Positions 1 to 5,932 of a DNA stretch of 5,986 nt are shown in pieces. A program made the position numbers and the translations under genes. The notes beneath the pieces were generated by a model, which made no database searches, had not been told where the DNA came from, and saw only the letters and a list, made by a program, of their open reading frames with translations. The first letter of the stretch is position 1. Every line of letters starts with the position of its first letter. Location of the stretch: NCBI GenBank assembly GCA_905211615.1, contig CAJMBB010000118.1:1-5986 (forward strand), written 5' to 3'. Source of the stretch: an uncultured Collinsella sp. (lineage in GTDB: Bacteria > Actinomycetota > Coriobacteriia > Coriobacteriales > Coriobacteriaceae).

Positions 1-1
1 T

Positions 2-2389
2 GCCGCCGCTCTGGCGCAGCCCGAGCCTGCGGCAGAGCTCATTGCCGCCTATGCGAGCGTGGTCCTCGACATCCCGACCCGTGCGCTGTCCGAGCCATTC
101 GCCTACGGCATCCCCCGGTCCCTTGCCAACGAGGCGCAGATCGGATCCACGGTCCTGGTCCACTTTGGTAACCGTGCGGCCGCGGGCTACATCGTCGACA
201 TTGCGCCCGAGCTGGCCGACCTGCAAGGCAACAACGCCCTCGACCCTTCGCGCATCAAGCCCGTCGAAGCCATCCTCAGCAAACCGCTCTTTACCGCCGA
301 GGCTGCCCGCATCGCGCGCTGGATGAGCCGCGAGTATGTCGCGACGCTTTCCGAGTGCCTGCGCCTGTTTTTGCCTCCGGGCGGTAGCCCGCGCGTGGTC
401 AAGGGCGATGACGGCTCATGGTCGGTTGAGCGCCCCGCCGTCAAGCCTATTCAAAACCGTTGGGTCATGCTCACGCCCGAGGGCTTCGACTATACACCGC
501 CCAAGACCGCCGTTCGCCAGCGCCAGCTCATCGAGGCGCTCCAGTGCGGACCGGTCACGACGCGCGATCTCAACCTGCTTTACAACAGCATGTCGGCGAC
601 CATCAAGGCGCTCGAAAAACGCGGCGTTGTCGTGGTGGAGGAGCGCCGTGCCTGGCGCGGTTGCAGCGAGCAGACCACGCTGTCCTCCGCGAGTGGCAAA
701 GCGCCGGTCGCACTTACCAACGGCCAGCAGCAGGCGCTCGCGCAGATTGAGCGCGCTCGCCTGGATGCGCACGGCGACGTGGTGCTCGTGGACGGTGTTA
801 CGGGCTCCGGCAAAACCGAGGTCTACCTCTCAGCTATCGAGCGCGTGCTCGCGGCCGGTCGCTCGGCCTGCGTGCTCGTGCCCGAGATCTCGCTGACGGC
901 CCAAACCGTCGGCCGCTTCCGCTCGCGCTTTGGCGAGACGGTCGCCGTGTTCCATTCGCGCCTTTCGGCCGGCGAGCGTCTGGACCAGTGGGATATGGTC
1001 GCCAGCGGTGCGGCCCGCGTGGTCGTCGGCGCCCGCTCGGCGCTCTTTTGCCCGCTTGACGACTTGGGCCTTATCATCATTGACGAGGAACATGAGACCA
1101 GCTACAAGCAGGGCTCCAGCCCGCGCTACCACGCGCGCGAGGTAGCGGCCGAGATGGCGCGGCGCTATCGCTGCCCACTCGTGTTGGGCTCGGCCACGCC
1201 TTCTGCTGAGGCCCTCGACCGCTGCCGCCGCGGCACGTATAACGGTGCCACCTGGACGCGCGTCGAGATGCCCGAGCGCCCGGGACACGCCGTGCTGCCG
1301 ACTGTCCGCATTGCCGACCTGCGCCGCGAGTTCGCGCACGGTAGCCGCTCCATGTTCTCTAAACCTCTGATGGAAGGCCTGGAGCGTGTGGTCGAGCGCC
1401 GCGAAAAGGCCGTGTTGCTGCACAACCGGCGTGGCTTTGCGCCCTTCCTGATGTGCCGCGAGTGCGGATGTGTCCCCACGTGCAACCACTGCTCCACCGC
1501 GCTCACGTACCACGAGCGCACGCACACGCTGCAGTGTCACACCTGCGGTTCGTCCTGGCGCGTGCAGCCGTATCCCGCGCCCACGAGCCGTTGCCCCAAA
1601 TGTGGCAGTCGCTACCTGGCAAAAATGGGTATGGGCACTCAGCAGATCGAGGACGCACTGCACCAGATGCTTCCCGAGGACGTCGCCATTATTCGCATGG
1701 ATGCCGATTCCACGCGCGGCAAGGATGCGCACAAAAAGCTGCTCGAGCAGTTCGATGCCGCCGATTGTGCGGTGCTGCTGGGCACCCAGATGATCGCCAA
1801 GGGCCTCGACTTTCCCGAGGTCACGCTCGTGGGCGTGGTCAATGCCGACTTTGCGTTAAAGCTGCCTGATTTCCGTGCAGGGGAGCGCGCCTACGATCTG
1901 CTGGAGCAAGTCGCCGGCCGTGCCGGTCGTGGTGATCGTCCCGGCGAGGTCATCATCCAGACCTACCTGCCCGATGACCCGGTAATTCGCGCCGTCGCTG
2001 AGCACGACCGTTCGATCTTTACCGACTACGACCTGGACCAGCGCCGCGACGCGCTGTACCCGCCGTTTGTTCGCTTGGTCAACATCTTGGTGTGGTCGGC
2101 GAACCGAGACGACGCGCAGGACTACATCGGGCGCATTGCAAAGCTTCTTAAGCGCCGCTGGCATGCCGCCGCGCCCGACTTTTTGCGGGCGGGGAGTGTC
2201 GTGCCGCAGGTGCTGGGCCCGGCTTCGTGTGTAATCGAGAGAGCCAAGGACCGTTACCGCTTCCATCTGCTTGCGAAGTCGCCCGTGGGGTACCATGTCT
2301 CTGATGATATCGCCGCCTGCCTCAAAGAGGTGGGCTCTGTGCGCGGCGTGAGCGTGAGCGTTGACGTCGACGCCTATGATTTGATGTAA
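2..2389 (+). CDS. priA: Primosomal protein N' (replication restart helicase PriA), 5' partial
   Basis: PriA is a superfamily 2 3'-to-5' DNA helicase that recognises abandoned replication forks and starts reloading of the replicative helicase. The frame is open to the window edge. The first possible start inside is GTG at 59, but it has no Shine-Dalgarno sequence and sits within conserved-looking N-terminal sequence, so the true start is probably upstream. Numbering from codon 59: N-terminal DNA-binding domain about 1-95; winged-helix-like part about 150-200; Walker A GVTGSGKT 246-253; DEEH box 342-345; motif III GSATPS 377-382; eight zinc-binding cysteines in four CxxC pairs (466/469, 475/478, 493/496, 512/515); motif V GTQMIAKGLDFP 575-586; motif VI QVAGRAGRG 617-625; C-terminal domain to 776. 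Visible length of about 795 residues is close to B. subtilis PriA. All catalytic motifs appear intact, unlike the degenerate PriA of mycobacteria. The gap between the last two cysteine pairs is a little long. def follows 18 bases after the stop. Confidence 0.97.
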   Translation, partial: AAALAQPEPAAELIAAYASVVLDIPTRALSEPFAYGIPRSLANEAQIGSTVLVHFGNRAAAGYIVDIAPELADLQGNNALDPSRIKPVEAILSKPLFTAEAARIARWMSREYVATLSECLRLFLPPGGSPRVVKGDDGSWSVERPAVKPIQNRWVMLTPEGFDYTPPKTAVRQRQLIEALQCGPVTTRDLNLLYNSMSATIKALEKRGVVVVEERRAWRGCSEQTTLSSASGKAPVALTNGQQQALAQIERARLDAHGDVVLVDGVTGSGKTEVYLSAIERVLAAGRSACVLVPEISLTAQTVGRFRSRFGETVAVFHSRLSAGERLDQWDMVASGAARVVVGARSALFCPLDDLGLIIIDEEHETSYKQGSSPRYHAREVAAEMARRYRCPLVLGSATPSAEALDRCRRGTYNGATWTRVEMPERPGHAVLPTVRIADLRREFAHGSRSMFSKPLMEGLERVVERREKAVLLHNRRGFAPFLMCRECGCVPTCNHCSTALTYHERTHTLQCHTCGSSWRVQPYPAPTSRCPKCGSRYLAKMGMGTQQIEDALHQMLPEDVAIIRMDADSTRGKDAHKKLLEQFDAADCAVLLGTQMIAKGLDFPEVTLVGVVNADFALKLPDFRAGERAYDLLEQVAGRAGRGDRPGEVIIQTYLPDDPVIRAVAEHDRSIFTDYDLDQRRDALYPPFVRLVNILVWSANRDDAQDYIGRIAKLLKRRWHAAAPDFLRAGSVVPQVLGPASCVIERAKDRYRFHLLAKSPVGYHVSDDIAACLKEVGSVRGVSVSVDVDAYDLM

Positions 2390-2395
2390 TAACCC

Positions 2396-2402
2396 GAAAG
2401 GA
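2396..2402 (+). promoter_or_regulatory. Shine-Dalgarno sequence that decides the def start
   Basis: The purine run GAAAGGA ends at 2402. It abuts or overlaps the first in-frame ATG (2402), leaving no spacer, but lies five bases before the second in-frame ATG at 2408, which is normal spacing. This favours 2408 as the start of def. It is the only ribosome-binding-like sequence in the short priA-def gap. Confidence 0.6.
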
Positions 2403-2407
2403 TGGCC

Positions 2408-2944
2408 ATGGAAGCCAACGGAATCGTACTGTCGCCCGACCCTCGTCTGCGCCAGGAGTGCGCCGTCATCGAGGAGATCACCCCGGCGATCGAGGCGCTT
2501 GCCGAGAAGATGAAGAAGATGATGTTCGAGAACGGCGGTTGCGGCCTGGCTGCCCCGCAGATCGGCGAGCTCATTCAGCTCGTCACCATCGACTGCGACT
2601 ACAGCGACAAGAACGACTATGACCCCTACGTGCTCATTAACCCCGTCATTGTTGAGCAGAGCGACCATCTGGTGCCGTTTAGCGAGGGCTGCCTGTCCAT
2701 CCCCGGCATTAGCTGCGAGATCGAGCGTCCCGACCATGTCGTGGTCGAGGCGTACGACTTGGACGCCAACCTGATTCGCTATGAGGCCACGGGCGATTTG
2801 TTCTGCGTGTGCCTGCAGCACGAGATCGATCATCTGCACGGCAACACCATGTTCGAGCGCCTTAAGCCCATGCAGAGGCTCAAGGCCGTCAAGGAGTACC
2901 AGGACGCCCTGGCCCGCGGCGCTCGACCGGGCGAGACGGAGTAG
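2408..2944 (+). CDS. def: Peptide deformylase
   Basis: Peptide deformylase is a cytosolic metallohydrolase that removes the N-formyl group from the initiator methionine of nascent proteins, allowing later methionine removal. From the ATG at 2408 the protein has 178 residues, typical for the family. All three diagnostic motifs are present: motif 1 GCGLAAPQ at 44-51, motif 2 EGCLS at 93-97 with metal ligand Cys95, and motif 3 QHEIDH at 137-142 with metal ligands His138 and His142 and catalytic Glu139. An ATG at 2402 would add Met-Ala but leaves no room for a ribosome-binding site. It follows priA closely and probably shares its transcript. fmt, its functional partner, lies downstream beyond a long hairpin and a terminator. 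Codons are mostly C- or G-ending, as in priA and unlike fmt. Function is secure; only the start is in doubt. Confidence 0.97.
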   Translation: MEANGIVLSPDPRLRQECAVIEEITPAIEALAEKMKKMMFENGGCGLAAPQIGELIQLVTIDCDYSDKNDYDPYVLINPVIVEQSDHLVPFSEGCLSIPGISCEIERPDHVVVEAYDLDANLIRYEATGDLFCVCLQHEIDHLHGNTMFERLKPMQRLKAVKEYQDALARGARPGETE

Positions 2945-2952
2945 GTTTGTCC

Positions 2953-3048
2953 GTCCCCGGGGCGCCCGCCTATATCATCCCGTGCTCAAACATTCTCGCT
3001 GCGCTGCGAAACTGCGCGCGGGACGATATAGGCGGGCACCCCGGGGAC
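2953..3048. repeat. Long imperfect inverted repeat (REP/MITE-like hairpin) after def
   Basis: The arms 2953-2985 and 3016-3048 are 33 bases each and complementary at 30 positions. One of the three exceptions is a G-U wobble in a + strand transcript; two would be wobbles in a - strand transcript. The outer ends read GTCCCCGGGG and CCCCGGGGAC. The roughly 30-base loop contains a small secondary stem TCGC (2996-2999) with GCGA (3006-3009). There is no T run after it, so it is not a standard intrinsic terminator. It starts eight bases after the def stop. It could be a dispersed palindromic element, a transcript-stabilising 3' hairpin, or both; its identity is inferred only from structure. Confidence 0.8.
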
Positions 3049-3122
3049 TACGTTAACGCTGCTTGTCTCGCCCGGGTGCCGTCGGGCCAGGGAAGGGCGT
3101 CTTTGCTGATAGGTGCTTTGCT

Positions 3123-3160
3123 GAAAGAGCTGCTTTTATTGCGGCTCTTTCTTTGCTTTT
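3123..3160 (+). terminator. Rho-independent terminator after def
   Basis: An 11-base-pair stem pairs 3123-3133 with 3141-3151. It has one G-U pair and the outer eight bases, GAAAGAGC with GCTCTTTC, match perfectly. The loop is the seven-base TTTTATT, followed by the T-rich tail TTTGCTTTT at 3152-3160. This is a standard + strand terminator shape. On the other strand no T run follows, so it is probably one-directional. It would end priA-def transcription and leave fmt-rsmB dependent on its own promoter or on read-through. Confidence 0.75.
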
Positions 3161-3249
3161 GGGTATATTTGTTCTTGTTGAATTGTTATTGCGGATGGGC
3201 TGGGTACTTGGCTTTCCGCTGTTATTTGTAGCCGTCTCGGCTTTGGTTG

Positions 3250-3256
3250 AGGGGAG
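3250..3256 (+). promoter_or_regulatory. Shine-Dalgarno sequence of fmt
   Basis: AGGGGAG lies nine bases before the ATG at 3266 and fixes that codon as the fmt start. It is stronger than the site of def, which fits fmt being the first gene of its own transcription unit. Confidence 0.7.
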
Positions 3257-3265
3257 ACGTCCTTT

Positions 3266-4186
3266 ATGCGTATTGTGTTTATGGGTACGCCTGATTTTGC
3301 TGTGCCTTCGCTGACTTCGCTTGTCGAGGCCGGGAATGAGATTGCGCTTGTTGTTACTCGTCCTGATGCTGTTCGTGGACGTGGTAAGAAGCTAGAGCCG
3401 TCTCCTGTTAAGGCTAAGGCGCTTGAGCTGGGGTTGCCGGTTATTGAGGCTAATCGTATGACGGCCGAGGTTGTTGAGGCGCTCCAAGCTGCGCGGGCTG
3501 ATATTTTCTGTGTGGCTGCTTATGGCTGTATTTTGCCGGATGAGGTGCTGCATATGGCGCCGCTTGGTATTGTGAATGTTCATGCATCCTTGCTGCCTCG
3601 TTGGCGTGGGGCTGCTCCTATTCAGCGTGCGATTCTCGCTGGTGATGAGGTTGCTGGCGTTTCCATTATGCGTATTGGGCATGGCGTGGATACCGGTGCT
3701 TATTGTGCTCAGGCTTCCACGTCGGTTGCTGGTAAGCATGCTGAGGCGCTGACCATGGAGCTTGGTGAGCTTGGCGGCAAACTGCTTGCCGATACGCTTC
3801 CTTCGCTTGCCGATGGCACCGCCGTGTGGACTGAACAGGATGAGGCGCTCGTTACCCATGCTGCCAAGATTTCCAAGCTGGAGATGCGTCTGGATCCGCA
3901 GATGGCGGCGCTCGATTGCGAGCGTCATGTGCTCGCTTCGTCCGATACCGCTCCCGCCCGTTGCGTGATTGCCGGCAAGACTGTGCGCGTGCTCGATGCT
4001 GCACCGGCTGATGTGTCGCTTGGCGAGGGTCAGGTTCTCGTTAAGGCCAAGCGTGTTTACCTGGGTCTTTCCGATGGCTCGGTTGAGTTGCTCGAGGTTA
4101 AGCCCGATGGCAAGCGTGCTATGTCTGCTTCTGCCTGGGCTGCTGGCCTGCAGGGTGCCGATCTTATCTGGGGTGTTTTATCATGA
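3266..4186 (+). CDS. fmt: Methionyl-tRNA formyltransferase
   Basis: Fmt transfers a formyl group from 10-formyltetrahydrofolate to the amino group of methionine on initiator tRNA, in the cytosol. The protein is 306 residues, normal for the family. The start is a canonical Fmt N-terminus, MRIVFMGTPDFAVPSL, followed by RGRGKKLEPSPVK at 37-49. The signature HASLLPRWRGAAPIQ is at 106-120, and the expected catalytic residues are Asn104, His106 and Asp142 (in VDTG). The C-terminal domain, about 205-306, has an OB-fold-like length, but the usual aromatic motif RxFxPWPG near its start is replaced around 220-235 by a run without Phe or Trp. It overlaps rsmB by four bases. Its first 40 codons contain 25 ending in T and only 2 in C, opposite to def. 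Start supported by the purine-rich site at 3250-3256. Function is secure. Confidence 0.97.
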   Translation: MRIVFMGTPDFAVPSLTSLVEAGNEIALVVTRPDAVRGRGKKLEPSPVKAKALELGLPVIEANRMTAEVVEALQAARADIFCVAAYGCILPDEVLHMAPLGIVNVHASLLPRWRGAAPIQRAILAGDEVAGVSIMRIGHGVDTGAYCAQASTSVAGKHAEALTMELGELGGKLLADTLPSLADGTAVWTEQDEALVTHAAKISKLEMRLDPQMAALDCERHVLASSDTAPARCVIAGKTVRVLDAAPADVSLGEGQVLVKAKRVYLGLSDGSVELLEVKPDGKRAMSASAWAAGLQGADLIWGVLS

Positions 4187-5583
4187 GTAAGCTGTCTCCC
4201 GCGCGCAAGCTTGCGCTCGATGTGCTGATGGAGGCCGACCGTCGCGGCATGTATGCGCGTGACGTGCTGTCCTCTCGCGCATCTGCCAAGGCCATTGACC
4301 AGCGCGATTCCGCTTTTGCCGCTCGCTTGGCGCTGGGTGTTGCCGCCACGCAGGGTATTTTGGACGAGCTGCTCGATCGGTTTCTTGATAAGCCTAAAAA
4401 GGTTGCGCCTCGTGTGCGCATGGCACTTCGCATCTCGGCCTTCGAGATGCTCTATCTGCATACGCCTGGCCGCGTTGCCGTAAGTCAGGGTGTTGAGCTG
4501 GTGCGCAGCGGAGCTAAGTCTGCCGCCGGTCTGGCGAACGCTGTGCTGCATAAGGTCGCGGACAACGTTGAGGACTTTGCTACTGCGTCCGATGTGGATG
4601 AGTCTGAGCGACGCTTGGTTCGTTTGTCGCGCCTGATGGGACTGCCACGTTGGCTGTGCGCTCGCATTATGGCATCGTTCGACACGCCTGAGGGTGCGCT
4701 TAACTTTGCCGGCAATCTGGCCCCCGCACCGCTGGCCCTGCATGAGAACGCCTTTGCGACCAAATCCGATCCGTATATCTCGCAGCTCGTCGCACCTGTC
4801 TTCCCGGGCTGCCATGCCCCGGTTGATGCTCAGGTTACCGTTGCTTCGGGTGTGTTTGAGCGTGCTGCCGCGGTGGCATCCGATCTCAACGCGCAGCTTA
4901 TCGCCACGGCTGCCACGCGCCCTGGTAGCTGCCTTGAGATTGGTGCCGGTCGTGGCACCAAGACCTATGTGATGATGAACCAGGCCAAGCGTGCCGGCTA
5001 TGAGCGTCAGCATACGGCACTTGATCTTCATGACCGTAAGTGCGATCTGAATCTCGCTCGCCTGCATAAGGCCGGTATTCAGGGCGTTCGTACGGTTTCG
5101 GGTGATGCCTGCGAGCTTGATGAGGTGCTCACATCGTTTGATGCCATGCTTGGCGAGCCGGTTAAGTTCGACACGGTCTTTATCGATGCGCCGTGCTCTG
5201 GCACCGGAACCATGCGTCGTCATCCCGAGATCCCGTGGCGCCTAACCGAAAAGGATGTGACGGTTGAGCTGCCCAAGTTGCAGCTGACGATGCTCAAGGA
5301 GGCTGCTGCGCGCGTGGCTGCCGGCGGTGAGCTCATCTATGCAACGTGCTCGGTCTTCGACGAGGAGAACACGCAGGTCGTGGACGCGTTCCTTGCTTCT
5401 CCCGAGGGTGCTGGCTTTAGCGTGGCACCGCTTTCCGAAGCACAGATTCTGCAACTCCCCGAGTTCGATCAGGCCAAGAAGCTCGTATCCGTACGCCAAA
5501 ACGACCGCGGACTTTTCCAAAGCGTCCCCGTAAACGCCGACTCCTACGACGGCCACTTCTGCGCCCGCCTGGTCCGCAAGTAA
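4183..5583 (+). CDS. rsmB: 16S rRNA (cytosine(967)-C(5))-methyltransferase RsmB
   Basis: RsmB (Fmu/Sun) uses S-adenosylmethionine to methylate C5 of cytosine 967 (E. coli numbering) of 16S rRNA. The protein has 466 residues; E. coli RsmB is of similar size. Residues about 5-130 form the NusB-like RNA-binding domain, with NAVLHKV at 119-125. The Rossmann methyltransferase domain fills about 215-466. Motif IV is DAPCSGTGTMRRHP at 335-348 with Cys338, and motif VI is YATCSVFDEEN at 386-396 with Cys389, the expected nucleophile. The end, DGHFCARLVRK, matches the usual family ending. Motif I reads LEIGAGRGTKT at 251-261 instead of the family's usual DxCAAPGGKT. The ATG overlaps the fmt stop as ATGA, with GGGG nine bases upstream, suggesting translational coupling. 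Codon use shifts from mixed at the start to almost purely C-ending at the end. Another RNA m5C methyltransferase is possible, but the NusB domain and gene order favour RsmB. Confidence 0.94.
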   Translation: MSKLSPARKLALDVLMEADRRGMYARDVLSSRASAKAIDQRDSAFAARLALGVAATQGILDELLDRFLDKPKKVAPRVRMALRISAFEMLYLHTPGRVAVSQGVELVRSGAKSAAGLANAVLHKVADNVEDFATASDVDESERRLVRLSRLMGLPRWLCARIMASFDTPEGALNFAGNLAPAPLALHENAFATKSDPYISQLVAPVFPGCHAPVDAQVTVASGVFERAAAVASDLNAQLIATAATRPGSCLEIGAGRGTKTYVMMNQAKRAGYERQHTALDLHDRKCDLNLARLHKAGIQGVRTVSGDACELDEVLTSFDAMLGEPVKFDTVFIDAPCSGTGTMRRHPEIPWRLTEKDVTVELPKLQLTMLKEAAARVAAGGELIYATCSVFDEENTQVVDAFLASPEGAGFSVAPLSEAQILQLPEFDQAKKLVSVRQNDRGLFQSVPVNADSYDGHFCARLVRK

Positions 5584-5590
5584 CTCTACT

Positions 5591-5658
5591 AAGTTGCGGT
5601 GAAATAGGGATTGAATAGCGGATTCTACACGCCCAACGGTCCTAATTTCACCCCAACT
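5591..5658. repeat. Palindromic intergenic repeat, copy 1 (complete)
   Basis: The first 31 bases (5591-5621, beginning AAGTTGCGGTGAAATAGGGA) recur exactly at 5933-5963. The unit is a near palindrome: 5592-5610 pairs with 5640-5658 at 16 of 19 positions, with GTGAAAT facing ATTTCAC. A short inner stem GCG/CGC (5618-5620 and 5630-5632) caps it. It starts eight bases after the rsmB stop and has no T tail, so it looks more like a dispersed REP-type element than an intrinsic terminator. Confidence 0.8.
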
Positions 5659-5733
5659 CAGGAAATCGTGCGAGCGGAGATCGCAATAGCGGTAACGAGT
5701 GGTAAAAATAGTCACGTCTCATACTTGCTGTTA

Positions 5734-5889
5734 TCAAAAGTAGTGCAGATTACGGGGCTTAATTGGTGATGCCCGGCCACAGCAAAAATGGTTTTAATAA
5801 AACCGCAGGTAGATGGCTTGCTGAAATTTGCAAATTACTGGAATGGATAGAGGTTGTCAATTCAGCCCCGTAATCCGGCAGAGTTTTGA
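5734..5889. repeat. Element with 32-base inverted ends and internal hairpins (MITE or structured RNA candidate)
   Basis: The ends 5734-5765 and 5858-5889 are inverted copies, identical at 25 of 32 positions without gaps. The core GATTACGGGGCTTAATTG (5748-5765) matches 5858-5875 at 17 of 18 positions, and TCAAAA marks both outer tips. The 92-base interior contains a CAGCAA/TTGCTG stem (5780-5785 with 5818-5823) enclosing the hairpin GGTTTTAATAAAACC (5790-5804), then the perfect palindrome AATTTGCAAATT (5825-5836). As RNA this would fold as an 18-base-pair closing stem with a branched interior. There is no open frame, no T tail, and no clear target duplication; TGTTA occurs at 5729-5733 and 5892-5896, but the right copy is two bases off. 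It could be a miniature transposon, a structured RNA or a DNA-level signal. Confidence 0.6.
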
Positions 5890-5901
5890 AATGTTACAAA
5901 C

Positions 5902-5931
5902 TTTACATCAGCCCGAAATCCGATCTATAGA
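5902..5931 (+). promoter_or_regulatory. Possible sigma-70-type promoter before the second repeat copy
   Basis: TTTACA at 5902-5907 (5 of 6 to TTGACA) is followed after 18 bases by TATAGA at 5926-5931 (4 of 6 to TATAAT). Transcription would begin at about 5938, inside the second palindromic repeat, and run out of the window. Matches of this quality occur by chance in AT-rich DNA, so this is only a candidate. Confidence 0.25.
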
Positions 5932-5932
5932 A

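Larger units (their letters stand above)
2945..3265 (+). other. Intergenic region between def and fmt
   Basis: This 321-base gap holds no convincing gene. In order it contains a long imperfect inverted repeat (2953-3048), a short GC-rich stretch with no recognised feature (about 3049-3120), a rho-independent terminator (3123-3160), and a T-rich leader for fmt. A TATATT at 3164-3169 could be a -10 box for fmt, but the best upstream match to a -35 box (TTGCGG at 3139-3144) is poor and 19 bases away, so I do not call a promoter. The open frames crossing this region start at non-ATG codons, run through the hairpin or terminator, and resemble no family I know. Confidence 0.8.

Noticed and set aside
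830..1732. 300-residue open frame on the - strand
   Set aside because: It lies wholly antisense to the conserved helicase core of priA, has low-complexity Ala/Arg/His composition and no recognisable family. It is a shadow of GC-rich codon use.
1856..2839. 327-residue open frame on the - strand
   Set aside because: Antisense to the end of priA and most of def, across their gap, with no recognisable motif.
2947..3231. Small + strand frame across the def-fmt gap
   Set aside because: Its beginning is translated hairpin sequence and it crosses the terminator; no homology signal is apparent.
2945..3265. Riboswitch or leader regulating fmt
   Set aside because: I could not match any known aptamer core. 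The visible structures are explained as a palindromic repeat and a terminator belonging to the upstream unit.
3063..3314. Small + strand frame with a hydrophobic stretch, like a membrane peptide
   Set aside because: It starts at a non-ATG codon without a ribosome-binding site, runs through the terminator and into fmt. The hydrophobicity is explained by T-rich sequence.
4057..5223. 388-residue open frame on the - strand
   Set aside because: Antisense to the end of fmt and most of rsmB. Its length reflects scarcity of stops opposite GC-rich codons; no domain is visible.
5592..5658. Intrinsic terminator for rsmB
   Set aside because: The hairpin is strong but is followed by a mixed sequence with no T run on either strand, and the same unit recurs away from any stop codon.
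5242..5715. 157-residue - strand open frame starting in the non-coding region
   Set aside because: Most of it is antisense to rsmB, its start lies among the repeats, and it resembles nothing I know.
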